Source: Turritopsis dohrnii (taxonomy: Eukaryota; Cnidaria; Hydrozoa; Anthoathecata; Oceaniidae). From it: 64,000 nucleotides of DNA. The position numbers and the translations under genes are program-made. Each line of letters starts with the position of its first letter. The stretch's first letter is position 1. The notes beneath the pieces are model-generated. The model was not told the origin of the DNA and did no database searches. It saw only the letters and a program-made list of their open reading frames with translations. Positions 11,475 through 22,895 of this stretch are shown here, in pieces. Location of the stretch: assembly GCA_027922465.2 (NCBI GenBank), contig BQMF02000434.1:186001-250000 (forward strand), written 5' to 3'.

Positions 11475-12035
11475 ATGTTGCATCGGTACGTCACACTTGA
11501 GCACCACATATTTGACGGTACTTATGGCTGGATGGCTAAAGAGTCACGTAAACAGCCTTCAATTTTTCTCAAGCTTTCGACAAGCAAACAGGACAATGAA
11601 CATTTCAAATTAGCGTGTCCTATAATCCAGCCAACTCGAATCTTAGCCATCACAGACACTGGAGCTCAGTCCTTCTTGATGGGGCTGAAAATGTTTCGTT
11701 CCTGTAGATTCAAGGACTCTGACTTGATACCGGTGAGAAAGAAGATGTTCCCAGCAAACAACGAAGGGATCAACATCCTGGGTGCTGTACTTATTCGACT
11801 ATCTGGAGTCGGCAGGGATGGTAAGAGAATTGAAACTGCTGACATGGTTTACGTATCAGACACAACCGACCTCTTCTACCTTAGCCGACATACCATGGAG
11901 CAACTGAAAATCATATCGCCTGATTTCCCCACTATTGGTGCAGCAACTGCTTCGTCTAATTCGCCAATTCAATCACTATCAATTGGAGATGAAGAACCAC
12001 AGAGCAGCTTTCCCCTTCCAAACACTGTTTGCTAA
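11475..12035 (+). pseudogene. Retropepsin domain of Gypsy Pol
   Basis: 186-codon ORF with the aspartic protease signature ILAITDTGAQSFLMG near residues 54-68, followed by an INILGAVLIRLSGVG block and a VSDTTDLFYLSRHTMEQL segment, the usual order in Gypsy proteases. The frame continues past the TAA at 12033-12035 straight into the RT ORF (CLKRETPPVRPEKL), so protease and RT were one Pol frame and the stop is a single lesion. The enzyme would cleave Gag-Pol within the particle. Confidence 0.75.
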
Positions 12036-12038
12036 TGC

Positions 12039-13154
12039 TTGAAAAGAGAGACACCACCTGTTCGTCCTGAAAAGCTGTCATTTGTAGTAAGCGAGGGGAA
12101 TAACGAGAAGATGAAAAGGTGGCTACTGGAACGTTATTCAGCATCAACTTTCAATCAATGTCCCCACCAGCCACTTCCAATGATGACTGGGGCACCGATA
12201 AAGATCACCATTGACCCAGAAGCAAAACCGACCAGCATCCACACGCCCGCACCTATTCTCCTACATTGGAGTGATGAGGTGAAAAAACAGTTAGATGCAG
12301 ACGTTGCATTAGGAGTTATTGAAAAGGTGGAGCCCAACACACCAACGACGTGGTGCCACAGAGCGATTTGGGTGCGAAAAACAGATGTTGACTTCCAATC
12401 CCTTAACCGTCATTGCCTTCGTGACACCCACCACACGGTACCACCAATTAATCAAGCACGTGCCATTCCACATGGGACTTACCGCTCGGTCACTGATGCC
12501 TGGAATGGGTATCACTCCGTACCTGTTCGTAAGGAAGACCGTCATTTGATGATCTTTATAACAGAATTTTGTCGATACCGGTACTGCGTCGCCCCTCAGG
12601 GATACTTGGCAAGCGGGGATGGCTACACACACCGCTACGAACGTATCATCGCTGAAGTTCCCAGAAAAACCAAATGTGTCGATGACACTGCTCTCTGGGA
12701 TGATGATCTGGAACAACATTGGTGGCGCATGGTGGACTATCTACAACTTGTCGGATGTGAGGGCATTGTTCTCAATCCCAGGAAGTTCCAATTTGCCCAA
12801 AAAGAAATCGATTTTGCTGGATTTCGAATCACCAAGACTGACGTTAAATCTCTCCACAAATACTTGGAGTCAATTGTGTCATTTCCTCGACCTAAATCTA
12901 TTGCTGACATTCGAGCGTGGTTCGGATTGGTCAACCAAGTGGCACACTACAACAAACTTGTTGAAATAATGGCACCCTTCAGAGCACTTTTCAGCCCGAA
13001 GACGCGTTTTAAATGGACTGATGAGCTTGAGGATGCTTTCAATGGATCCAAAGCTGAATTGGTGGAAGCGATCCAACACGGTGTTAGGATTTTCGACCCT
13101 TGCCGGCGAACCTGTCTAACACCCGATTGGTCTAAGTCAGACATTGGATACTGA
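12039..13154 (+). pseudogene. Reverse transcriptase of Gypsy Pol
   Basis: 371 codons in the same frame as the protease. Recognisable RT blocks are LGVIEKVEPNTPTTWCHRAI, TYRSVTDAWNGYHSVPV (catalytic D), RYCVAPQGYLASGDGYTHRY and KCVDDTALWDDD, the xxDD active site with Cys where Tyr or Phe is usual. These are followed by GIVLNPRKFQFAQKEIDFAGF, the connection region, and the start of RNase H at TPDWSKSDIGY. Translation stops at a TGA where the next residue in frame, LRQKYC, continues the RNase H; Trp is likely the ancestral residue (TGG to TGA). It would copy element RNA into cDNA in the cytoplasm. Confidence 0.85.
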
Positions 13155-13904
13155 TTGCGTCAGAAGTATTGCAAATGCGAGTTTTCAACTCCTGACTGTT
13201 GCGATCAAGGATGTCACTCTTGTTGGATCACGATTCTTGAGATCATCTGAACAGCGATACGCACCCATAGAAGGGGAAGCATTAGCAATAGCGTTAACCC
13301 TCGAAGACACAAAATTCTTCACACTTGGCTGTGACAACTTAGTGATCACGACTGATCATAAGCTTTTGGTTAAAATCTTCAGAGATCGTTCACTTGACGA
13401 GATATCAAATACCAGGATATTTCGCCTTAAACAACGCACATTAGCATGACGATTCATGATTTCACATGTACCAGGCAAGAACATTCCTGCCTCTGATGCT
13501 ACCTCTCGTTATTCTGCCACATCCACTTCCACTATAGATGAAAATGAATGGCCAGTGGAAGCTGACAGCATCCACAGCAACATAGCGGACCACATGGAAG
13601 AAAAAATCATTGCGTCCATCAGCTCGTCACTTAATAAGATCCATGCAGTTACTTGGCAACACATTAAAAAGGCTTCCAACTCTGATCTATATTTTGTACA
13701 ATTGAAGCATCTTTTCCAGAATGGCTTCCCCGAATCACGTGACCTTTTGCCCTTGCAACTGCAACCATATTGGAAATGCCGCGCGAGCATGTCACTAGTA
13801 GATGACGTAGTTCTCATTGGAGATCGCATCCTTATACCACCCTCCTTAAGACGTTCTATATGCAAGATTTGACACTCTGCTCACCAGGCTTCTGTATTAT
13901 ATTG
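13144..13904 (+). pseudogene. RNase H and start of integrase zinc-binding domain
   Basis: After a frameshift near 13230 the reading is SSEQRYAPIEGEALAIALTL, then VITTDHKLLVKIF, matching the end of Gypsy RNase H (YAPIEGE; TDHKPL). Another TGA at 13447-13449 lies where Trp is expected, then ISHVPGKNIPASDATSRY. The following 138-codon stretch (from 13456) runs to ILIPPSLRRSICKI, a stop, and HSAHQASV, the first half (the two His) of the HHCC integrase zinc finger. There the Gypsy sequence is interrupted by the antisense LINE. The Cys pair resumes after 18590. Confidence 0.75.
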
Positions 13905-14084
13905 TATTGTATTCAATTTATTTAACGTTGACATAGTAAGATAGTACAAAATATACTAATTAAAGTCAACTGATAAAAGTAATAATAATAATAATAATAA
14001 AACAAGATATTAAAAAGTACAATGAATAAATACCCCATAAAAAAAACAAAAAAAACCACTATAAAAATACCAAATTCACAAGTT

Positions 14085-17015
14085 TATATAAATCCGAGAT
14101 CTTTAACGTAAGTTTTACATATTCTGCAGGGACAATTAGTGGGAATCCAATTTTTTATTTTGCTTTTGAATTCCTCAATTGTCTTGGAGGTTTTATACTC
14201 GCTTGTGAGGGAGTTCCACAACTTAGCTCCAGCATTGGCGAGTGTTTCAGTTCCATATTTTACTGTATGGATATTTCGTGATTCTAGCTTTTCATTTCTT
14301 AGGTTGTAAATAGGCTCAGTAAATTTAAAGAGTTCACATATTAGTTCCGGGCTAATACCTGTTTTACTTTGTAAAACTCTGTTACAAGAGTGCGTAAGTT
14401 CTTATGATGGGCTGTCACACTATTGTTTGTTGACAGCAGGTCATCAAAAGATGACTGATAATCCTGATAGATAATTCTTAATGCCCGTTCATGTATGTGA
14501 TTAATTCTGTTATTCAATTTTCGATTATGGAACATCCAAACAAGAGGGCAGTAAGAGAACTGTGAGGTGACAAATGCATTAATAAGGAGTTTTCGCTGTT
14601 GAAATGACATTATATTTGATAATCTAGCTAAAGCACTTACTTTTTGACTAGATTTGTTACAGAGTTGGTTGATATGTTCCTCAAAAGAGAGTTTATTGTC
14701 GATAGTTATGCCAAGCAGTCTTTCCAATTTAGAACTGTTTATAGTTTTGTTGTACACTTTTAGACCGATTTTAGTGTCGTCGTTTGTGAAAAAATGTGAT
14801 TTCTCTGGATTGGCCTTCATTCCGTTATTATCGAACCATTCAAATATTAGTTTAGCGGCTTCTTCTAGATGATTTACAACTTCGTTCACATTTCTACCTG
14901 TGGAAAACGGGGTAGTGTCATCAGCATAATTCGCGATGTCTATGTTTAGTACAAAAAGGAACAGGTCACATATGAAAATATTGAAGAGCAAGGGACCTAA
15001 AATTGAACCTTGCGGTACCCCATATCTGATATTTGTCCACGAGCTGTACTTATTATTTATCCTTTGCTTTCTATTTGTTAAGTACGATTTTAAGAATAAT
15101 AACGAATTTATATCAAATCCGTATGCATGTAATTTTGCTAGTAGTAAATCGTGGGGTATACAGTCAAACGCCTTGGATAAGTCAGTAAGGAGAGCTCCGA
15201 ACGTCCCTCCTTTGTCAATACTTTCTTTTAATTTTTCTATCATATATAAAAGACACTGCTGGGGACTATGCCCTTTTCGGAAGCCGAATTGATATTTAGA
15301 AAATTTTGATTCGAAGAATGCGTACATCTGATTGTACATACACCTTTCGTAGATTTTGAAAATATTTGATAAGATACTTATAAGGTCTATAGTTTTCTTT
15401 ATCTGTCCTCGAATTCTTTTTATGAGTTGGTGTTATATCTGCGTTTTTAAGAGACTGTGGAAATTCGTTCTTATTTAGAGACGCATTAAAGTTTCCTGAT
15501 AAGAAACTGGAAAAAATATCAATATTTTCTTTAATAACGTTTGTTGGAATATCATCTTGCTGTTGAGATTTTTTAGGATCAAGTTTACGGATATATTTTT
15601 CAATTTCTCTTCTCTCAACTGGTTTGAATGAAAAACAATTATTGAGTTAGTGGTCTTTTTTATCTTTTGTATGCTTGGATGGGTCATGAACCTACAAATA
15701 ATGGAGTTCAGATTGTGATCTATACAAGCATTATCCGTTTCAGGGGGTCGGTTTATACCTAGATCATCAACAATGTTCCCAAAATAGTTATTGAAGATAT
15801 TGGCTATTTCTTTTTCGTTGGATACAGTTACTCCATTTTCGATTAACGTGATATTTTCATTTTTATTTGATTTATTAGAAAAGCAGTGACACGTTTAACA
15901 TCAAGATTATTGTAAAACTTTTGTTTTGTTTTCTTAACTAGGGAAACACATAGGTTTCTTTGTTTGTTATATGCAGATTTACTTTCTGGGGTCTTCTCTT
16001 TTCTGTATTTGTTAAGTAGTCTTGATCTTGTCATAATAGCTTTGTTAAGCTCTTTATTCATAAAAGGTGCCTGATTATGACGCACAGATTTTTTCTTTTG
16101 AGGAGCATGTATATCTAATATACTAACACATGTCTTTTTAAATGATTCGAAATCTCCAAGAGTGATGTCATTATTTAAAGTATTGATAAGATCATCCCGA
16201 AATTGAGAACAACTGAAATTCCTGTATGACCTATAATTTATTATCTTAGGTTTCTTTTTTGAGAAATGTGACTTTAAGACTGTAACTGTCATTTTATGAA
16301 AATCAGACAAGCCAGTTTCTACAGTTTTAGAGTGACAAAAGGATCCTGGGTGGTTTGTTAGAATAAGATCAATATTTGTAGGGTTATCAATACTTTTGAA
16401 ACATATAGGCTTTTTATTTAAAGATTTCAGCTTATATGCAGTCATGAATTCATTCATATATTGGTTTTGAATTTCTGCGTTAAAGTCCCCTAATATTATG
16501 TAATTTTCGTATTTGCAGGAAAAGATATCTATGTTTTTACTTATATTATCCAAATTTCTTGCAATAAGATTTGTTTTTAGATTATATATACATATAATTA
16601 GCCATTTTTTGTTTCTTAAATTTAATTCAACATATAAATTTTCATATTCGTCATTCTCACAGTTTGGTTTTAAGATTCTAGATGGAATGTCTTCACGTAT
16701 GTAGAGGATCATTCCTCCTCCGTTTCCATTTCTGTCAAAACGATATGGAAGACCATACCCTTGCATTAGAAATTGATTTGAAGGAAAAGAATCATCTAGC
16801 TTTGTCTCTGAAATAAGAAGGACATCTAGATTCCCATTAACCAGAGCTTTTAAGGGGTCAAACTTGTTTCTCAGAGAGTTGATGTTAATATGGCCAAAGA
16901 TAAGTCTATTAATGTTGCCAACTCTCAATTTTTCAAGAGTGGTTTTAGTATCACATGTTTCATCTTCATCCAAAAACAATTCGCTACTGAGCTTATTAGT
17001 TTCGCTTGCACCCAT
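14085..17015 (-). pseudogene. LINE ORF2: APE endonuclease and reverse transcriptase
   Basis: The 390-codon ORF from 17015 has the endonuclease blocks LIFGHININSLRNKFD, LLISETKLDDSF, YIILGDFNAE, TNIDLILTN and GLSDFHKMTV (SDH block, with F inserted). The RT part continues in other frames: ENGVTVSNEKEIANIFNNYF, KENYRP, then from 15339 FGFRKGHSPQQCLLYM, ALLTDLSKAFDCIPHDLL, YGVPQGSILGPLLFNIF and the catalytic YADDTT. After the stop at 14341 a shifted frame gives TGISPELICELF and reaches a stop near 14085. At least three frameshifts break it. It would nick DNA and prime reverse transcription from the nick. Confidence 0.85.
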
Positions 17016-17066
17016 AATAATTTTAGAACTATAGGCATAATTATCCCTTGCAGAATATTCCTTATA

Positions 17067-18539
17067 TCAATCTCGTGATTTTAGCTTTCTTATAAGGTTA
17101 ATAGCGAGCTTTCCTATACCCAATTTGTTTAAATGGAGACCTTTTCTTCCAAGGCAGTTTGTGTCAATGTTGTTATTATCAATCATATCTATAGAGAGTT
17201 CTTTTAAGTGACCATTCAATTGGTTAACCGTAGCAGCGGCGCTAGGATTGTCAACTCATTGAATAACTGACGATATAATGACTTTACATTTTGGTAGTAC
17301 AGTTTCAATATGTTGCTTTAAAACAAGCCATTTGTCCAAAACAACACGTGATGTTTCGTTGGTACAATTATTTGTACCTACGTGAAGAATGACCCTTACT
17401 GGCTGTTTCTTCAGTAATGGTCTCAGATAATCCTTCATGTCATCAATTCTGGCACCATCAAAACGTCGAACTTTTACTTTTCTATTTTTGCTCATTCGTT
17501 TTTCATCGAGTCCAAACAGCATCGAGTCTCCAGCAATTAATGTTGTTCCTGGCTTCCACGCAATGTTATTTTCGACCGTATTTTGTGTTACGTCATTTTC
17601 TCTTGTTTGCCATTTTTCGACATCCTCAACAATGCTTTCCTCTGATATGTATGTCAGCGGCTTTGTTTTTATTTTGTAATTTGCTAACTTCTCCAATCTG
17701 CCTAGTAGGGTTGTATCGCTTAGTGACGATTTAATAGCTTCATATTTAACTTTCTGTTCTCGTCTAAATGTCATCAATTGTTCATTTACTTTTTCTTTTG
17801 TCTTATTTCTCAGCTGATTTTCTTGTTTATTTTCTTGTATTGATTCACTAATGCTTACGTGATTACAATCTTCGTTAACATCATCAAAACTTATGGTCTC
17901 ATGGGATTTTTCAAATTAACCACAATTTTTAAGTCGATTGAGAGGAGATTTTTGCGTAGTCACGCAACACTGATTTTGTCGTTTGATACATGAAACCAAT
18001 GTATCCAAAAATCCAGTCAATTCTTTTAATTGCCCCCTCAGAAAGTCTCTCTCACTTGTCAAGTTTTTGTTAATATTCTCTAGATTACAGACTCTTGCGT
18101 CTCGCTGCAACGAGCTCTGTTGTAAAGCAGTATTAACCTCGTCCAAAATTTCCAATCTTAGATTCTCTAGTTTTTTATCAAAAACAGATGTTATATTCAT
18201 ACCTTCACAAGCTGCGCTGTTCTCCACGTTATTCATACATTCACAAGCTGCACTGTTCTCTATGTTATCATTAACATACGAATATATGGTTTTATTACCT
18301 CTAACTGCTACTGATATGCTTCGGTCAGTCAGGAGTTTCTGTATCGACTCATTAAAAATACTCTCATTAATGCCATATTTCTCGACACACTCTTGTAAGA
18401 TCGTATTTTTATCGCATGCTCGTTTTCTCTTCTTCCTTTCTTTTATTAAATCCATGATAATATTAGTCATTTCTCCATATTTGTCAATAATATTACAAAC
18501 GGTTTCGCTCACAGAAACGGCACCTCCGTCCGCCATCAT
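17067..18539 (-). pseudogene. LINE ORF1 with SGNH/GDSL-esterase-like domain
   Basis: One reading frame of 491 codons, broken only by TAA at 17916-17918 and TGA at 17256-17258. The N-terminal part is charged, has a duplicated ENSAACE-type segment and a predicted coiled coil (LENINKNLTSERDFLRGQL). The C-terminal part has the esterase blocks: TLIAGDSMLFGL (block I GDS, here with Ser), VILHVGTNNCTNE (block III-like) and, after the TGA, GRKGLHLNKLG (His near the end). Such esterase-like ORF1 proteins occur in several CR1-type LINEs and are thought to act in RNP formation or membrane or lipid contact. The TGA most simply derives from CGA (Arg) by C-to-T change. Confidence 0.78.
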
Positions 18540-18551
18540 CCTTGATTAGGT

Positions 18552-19798
18552 TTGTGTCACTCATGTCACTCATTCTGGCCAGGAATCACAGATGCTATCA
18601 ATGTTACTCGAGAGAAATGCACAAGCTGCTGGAGGAAGACTCCAAGCCAACCCCATCTCCCACCTGTGGATCCGTTCGTACCTTCGTATCCGTTCGAAGC
18701 CATCACAGCGGACTTTTGTAATCAAGGTGGAAGCAATTACCTTATCACTGTTGATCGATTTAGTAACTGGCCAGAAGTATTAAAAGTTAACCCGGGGGGC
18801 AAACACGCTGGAGCATCTGGACTTATCAATGCCCTTAAAAGCTACTTCGCAACATTTGGCGTGCCAGAGGAACTCAGCAGCGATGGGGGTCCCGAGTTCA
18901 AATCACTGGAGACGGCGAGCTTCTTGGACAGATGGGGAATCAAACATCGTGTCTCATGTTCGTACAACCCTCGATCGAATGGACGCGTAGAAGTTGCTGT
19001 ACAGTCAATGAAAAGGCTACTTTCCAATAACGTATCACTCAGTGGTGATGTCGACACTGATGCCTTCACCCAGGTGATTTTGCAGTTTCGCAACACGCCC
19101 GATCCAGAAAACGGCATCTCACCTGCTGAAATCGTATTCGGTAGACCTCTCAGAGATTGTCTTCCAGTGAAACCTAAATCACAAATCTTCACCAATGACA
19201 GCGTAAGACCAATTTGGATTGGTTTGTGGAAAAGACGCGAAGAAACTTTGAGGACACGATTTGCACGGCAAACTGAAGCATTGGCTACCAAGTCGAGAAA
19301 CCTTCCACCTCTTTGTGTCGGTGATAACTGCCGCATTCAGAACCAACATGAACGGTTCCCTATAAATGGGACAGAACAGGCAAAGTCGTTGACGCGAAAG
19401 ATAATGTTCAGTACATCATTAAGGTTGACGGTTCCGGTCGCCTTACTCTGCGGAACCGGAGGTACTTGAGGAAGATCAACTTACTAGTGGAGCTACAACA
19501 CCCTTGCCCAACTCCTGTTCCATTGATCAGTCAAGACGACAGAATCCCTGAGCTGACACAGTCGTTCACTCAACCGCCGGTAGCGTCAATTCAAAGAAAC
19601 GCGTCAAACCTTGTTGATCAGCAAGGAGATGCCCCCCTCCACATCACCACTGACAATGAACAATCACTGCATCAAACTGGTCATTCGATTATTTCTGGAG
19701 ACAGGGGTCCTAATATGGAGCAAGAGACCATTAAGGGCAAGCGACCTGTACGAAACCGAAGGCCACCGTCATGGCATATGGATTATGTTATGAACTGA
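18552..19798 (+). pseudogene. Integrase and C-terminal tail of Gypsy Pol
   Basis: Resumes with the Cys pair of the HHCC finger (REKCTSCWRKTPSQP), then the rve core: FEAITADFCNQGG (first Asp), ELSSDGGPEFKS (second Asp) and SCSYNPRSNGRVEVAVQSMK (Glu, about 35 residues on), all three catalytic acids present. FRNTPDPENGISPAEIVFGR follows as usual in Gypsy integrases. One base is lost near 19362; in the restored frame KWDRTGKVVDAKDN and GSGRLTLRNRRYLRK form the C-terminal DNA-binding part, which runs on in the 110-codon ORF at 19466-19798, ending RNRRPPSWHMDYVMN, a typical Gypsy Pol tail. It would insert the cDNA in the nucleus. Confidence 0.85.
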
Positions 19799-19883
19799 AC
19801 CTTTTATTGAACGTGATTTCTAATTCGCATAATTAGTCTTTATGTGGACGTTGAGGTGCACTTCTGATTTTGTTGACATTATA

Positions 19884-20114
19884 CACCTTTCCCGTAATTG
19901 ATTGCGCAATATTTTTATCATGCTCTACCTCGTTTTCAATATGCTATACCGTGACAACCGAATCTCCCGTGCTCAATCATTAACACTATCACAATCATTA
20001 CACTAATTGCTCATTACTGAAATGAGTCCCGTGACATTCTGTTACCATATCAACCTTTGCGAAAACGAGGCGGAGTATGGTAAAAAAATTGCGCAATCAA
20101 TTACGGGAAAGGTG
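19884..20114. mobile_element. 231-bp MITE, TA duplication, inside Gypsy 3' region
   Basis: Inverted termini CACCTTTCCCGTAATTGATT (left) and its complement (right), continuing through GCGCAAT, flanked by TA at 19882-19883 and 20115-20116. It lies between the Pol stop and the 3' LTR. No coding capacity. Confidence 0.85.
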
Positions 20115-20148
20115 TATTGAGCTTTGGCATTTCAAAGCTGGTGGGGAT

Positions 20149-20257
20149 GTGTGTGTATTGTGTTGCAGTAGCTATATCTATATACTATACTACGTCTTGT
20201 ATTTTTAGCTCAAACATTTATTAACTAAATAAGAGATTGATAAAGCTTAACTTTGCA
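20149..20257 (+). repeat. 3' LTR of Gypsy element
   Basis: 108 of 109 bases match the 5' LTR. It is preceded by a purine-rich GGTGGGGA and followed by GGAAGC. Confidence 0.88.
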
Positions 20258-20989
20258 GGAAGCTTTTCTATATTAAACTTTTAAAAGTAGATTTTGTTTT
20301 AAAAGTTCATAATCTGAAATTTTGTAGCTTAATCCATGAAAGAATGAATTCTTATCAAATGGGCCTACGTAAAAATTGGACTTTTACTTCATTACGCTAA
20401 CTGAAAAGACTTGATATGTTGCTTTCCTTGCTGAGACAAAACTGAGCTTATCAGTTCAAAATTTCTTATTACCTCATTTGTTAGCTACTACACTATGCTT
20501 GTGTATTAAGGCTTTCAAAGATCCAGTTCGAAAAGTCAGTTATTTGTTTGAATTCATTTTTGGTTTCATGAAATTATAATTAAAAACATTGCATTTTGTT
20601 TTTCGAAACGCGTGTTTTTTTTCTACACTTAGAAAAAGTTTTCTTATAAAAAAAACATATACAGCTCACGCATGAATAATTCTTTTGTCTTTGATAAAAT
20701 AATTTCTGGTGGTTTATGCTTAGACCCTTTTTACACTAACTAATAATTTTAACATGTTTATCGGTTATGCCTGTTTTCTACAAGCCTCAAAGAAGTTTGT
20801 AGTAACTTTTCATAACTTAAAGTACAATTGCTGCTACCGTTTTGCGCCATCTGGCTCTTGTTTTCTCTTCAAACCTCTGAAACAATATGAATTAATCTTA
20901 GGATTTAATATCACTATTTCTTGGAACGAAAACTCATTGTTCTGTCAGAATTATTATTAATACTTCAACATAATCAGATCTTACAAAAA
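20258..20989. other. No gene recognised
   Basis: AT-rich sequence downstream of the Gypsy element. A 68-codon ORF at 20754-20960 shows no motif. Confidence 0.5.
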
Positions 20990-22140
20990 AAGATATTGGT
21001 AAAAGTGCATATTAATTATTACAAGTTTACAATACTAGATGAACAGTGGAGTAAAGTATGATGTGCGTATTCGAAAAAAACCATTTTGTTGGTCATAACA
21101 TAGAAAACCGTTTTTAGCATCTTTCTTGATCGTGTGGTATATTTATTGGTTATCTTTTCAGAAAAAAGGCTATGAAAGATTAGTGGCGATGAGTTAAGAG
21201 GATGAAAAGTATTTGGTTGATGAATATCAAACAAATTCATTTTTTCAAATTTTGTATGCGCATAATTGCACATTGTTATGCAGTACTCATATGGCATGCC
21301 TCTGTCGGCGACAGAATTATTCTAATTTTGATTTATGTATTCTTACTTATATTCTGGCATGATTGAGGTAGCTGTGAACGTAAGAAAGGTGAAGATACTT
21401 CAATGACCTTTTATTTAAAAAGGTTCTACTTCTCGAAAGTGTTCCAATATTTTTGGAGACTTTCTTACGTATATTATCGATAAAAAATGTTCAAGTACAA
21501 TGTGAAATTCAAGATATTTCGTAACGGGGTCGCGTTTTATAGGAATTTCATCGATATTCAGATTCGGGAGGTCGTTTTCAACGAGGTTGTTTCTGTAATT
21601 GAAATGAAAAATTGAACATTTGGTTTTACTGACGTCTAAAGAAAGTCCATTTGCTTTAATCCATTCAATTAATCTTCAAACTCCTTGTGCATTTTTCTAA
21701 AACGTTCAGTCACTATACCATAGGGATATGCTGCTGTCAAACGTCAAACGTTACAGATGAAGAATTTTAGAGGATTCCGGAAGGAGTATCCCTAAGATTG
21801 ATCTTTTCTATTAAGTTCTGATAACATACCAGAGCATACATATTGTTTACATTCATTACATGTTATTCTCATCATTTCAGTTGTTTTTATCAAAATGTCA
21901 TGAGTAACTGTATCAAAGATTTTAGATAATAGAAGGAAACTTTTACCCAGCGGGCACAAAGACATCGTAAAGACGTCGTAAAGACGTCTTTTCAAGACGT
22001 CGCAAAATGGTCGGGAAGTGGGAATCTCAAAAGACGTCCCAATTACATCTTCATTGAGACGTCTCGATGACATCCCAACGACATCGTAACGACGTCGCAG
22101 GATTATGAAATTTACTCTTTCAAAAACTGTAATAGGCTAC

Positions 22141-22206
22141 AGGCGGACCCGAACCTGGAACCTCTGGTGTGCCAGCCGAACTAGTAACCGTTATGCCACC
22201 GCTGCT
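22141..22206 (-). repeat. tRNA-like (SINE-head-like) segment inside MITE
   Basis: On the minus strand GCGGTGGCATAACGGTTACT matches a Pol III A box (TGGCATAACGG) and GGTTCGGGTCC a B box with one mismatch, spaced as in a tRNA. The acceptor stem does not pair well, so this is a tRNA-derived relic, not a working tRNA gene. Confidence 0.5.
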
Positions 22207-22526
22207 TGTTGTCTAGACGTTTAAAAACATTTACAATAAATCATTCTATACAGACTGATTGCTTTTGAATGTTTATAATTGTTTCGAAGATCGTTATTGA
22301 ATCTGCACAGAGACGTCCCAAAGACGTCGTAAAATCATCCGTCACACGACCAATAAACAGAATTCGATATGAATGTAAATTCTGTATAAGAATGTTAGTG
22401 TTACTCGATTTATACCGTTTAATGACTGCAGAATGAAATTTGAAAATTTTTGTCAGGTCGCTATCTGATCGTAACAGGATCCAATTGCGACGTCTCGTTT
22501 CAGACGTCCCAACGACGTCGCAAAAT

Positions 22527-22895
22527 GATCTTAAGTTTATAATTGTTTCGAAGGTCGTTATTCAATCCGTATAAAGACGTCCCAAAAACGTCGTAAAAGG
22601 ATCCCAAATGCGACGTCCCGTTTCAGACGTCCCTACGACGTCCCAAAATGATCTTAAGTTTATAATTGTTTCAAAGGTCGTTATTCAATCCGTATAAAGA
22701 CGTCCCAAAAACGTCGTAAAAGGTTCTCAAATGCGACGTCCCGTTTCAGACGTCCCTACGACGTCCCAAAATGATCTTAAGTTTATAATTGTTTCGAAGG
22801 TCGTTATTCAATCCGCATGAAGACGTCCTAAAAACGTCGTAAAAGGATCCCAATTGCGACGTCTCGTTTCAGACGTCCCTACGACGTCCCAAAAT
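22527..22895. repeat. Tandem repeat, 3 x 123 bp, in MITE
   Basis: Units start with GATCTTAAGTTTATAATTG at 22527, 22650 and 22773; the next GATC is at 22896, so the period is exactly 123. Each carries four GACGTC-type motifs. A degenerate earlier unit is visible near 22268-22340. Confidence 0.85.

Larger units (their letters stand above)
13905..18545 (-). mobile_element. CR1/L2-like LINE nested in the Gypsy integrase
   Basis: Minus-strand non-LTR element of about 4.6 kb with two ORF regions (17067-18539 and about 14085-17015) and a 3' end made of ATTGT repeats (minus-strand AATAC type, 13890-13910), as in CR1/L2 elements that end in short tandem repeats instead of poly(A). The 5' boundary is close to 18545, where the Gypsy integrase resumes with HSFWPGITDAIN. 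No clear target duplication can be read at the junctions. The copy is nearly full length but disabled by stops and frameshifts. Confidence 0.88.
10355..20257 (+). mobile_element. Ty3/Gypsy LTR retrotransposon, decayed, with nested LINE and MITE
   Basis: Two 109-bp direct repeats (10355-10463, 20149-20257) differ at one base and bound gag, protease, RT, RNase H and integrase in Gypsy order. GGAAGC lies immediately outside both ends as a target-site duplication. GCTGGTGGGGA just before the 3' LTR could be the polypurine tract. LTRs this short are known for the Mag clade of Gypsy elements, which is my tentative placement. The coding region is broken by several stops and frameshifts, by a 4.6-kb antisense LINE inside the integrase (13905-18545) and by a 231-bp MITE (19884-20114). 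Without those insertions the element would be about 5 kb. Confidence 0.9.

Noticed and set aside
12309..12969. Several 60-136 codon ORFs on both strands within the Gypsy RT
   Set aside because: Shadows of the RT frame.
22141..22206. Functional tRNA gene
   Set aside because: A- and B-box-like sequences are present but the acceptor stem does not pair and the B box has a mismatch.
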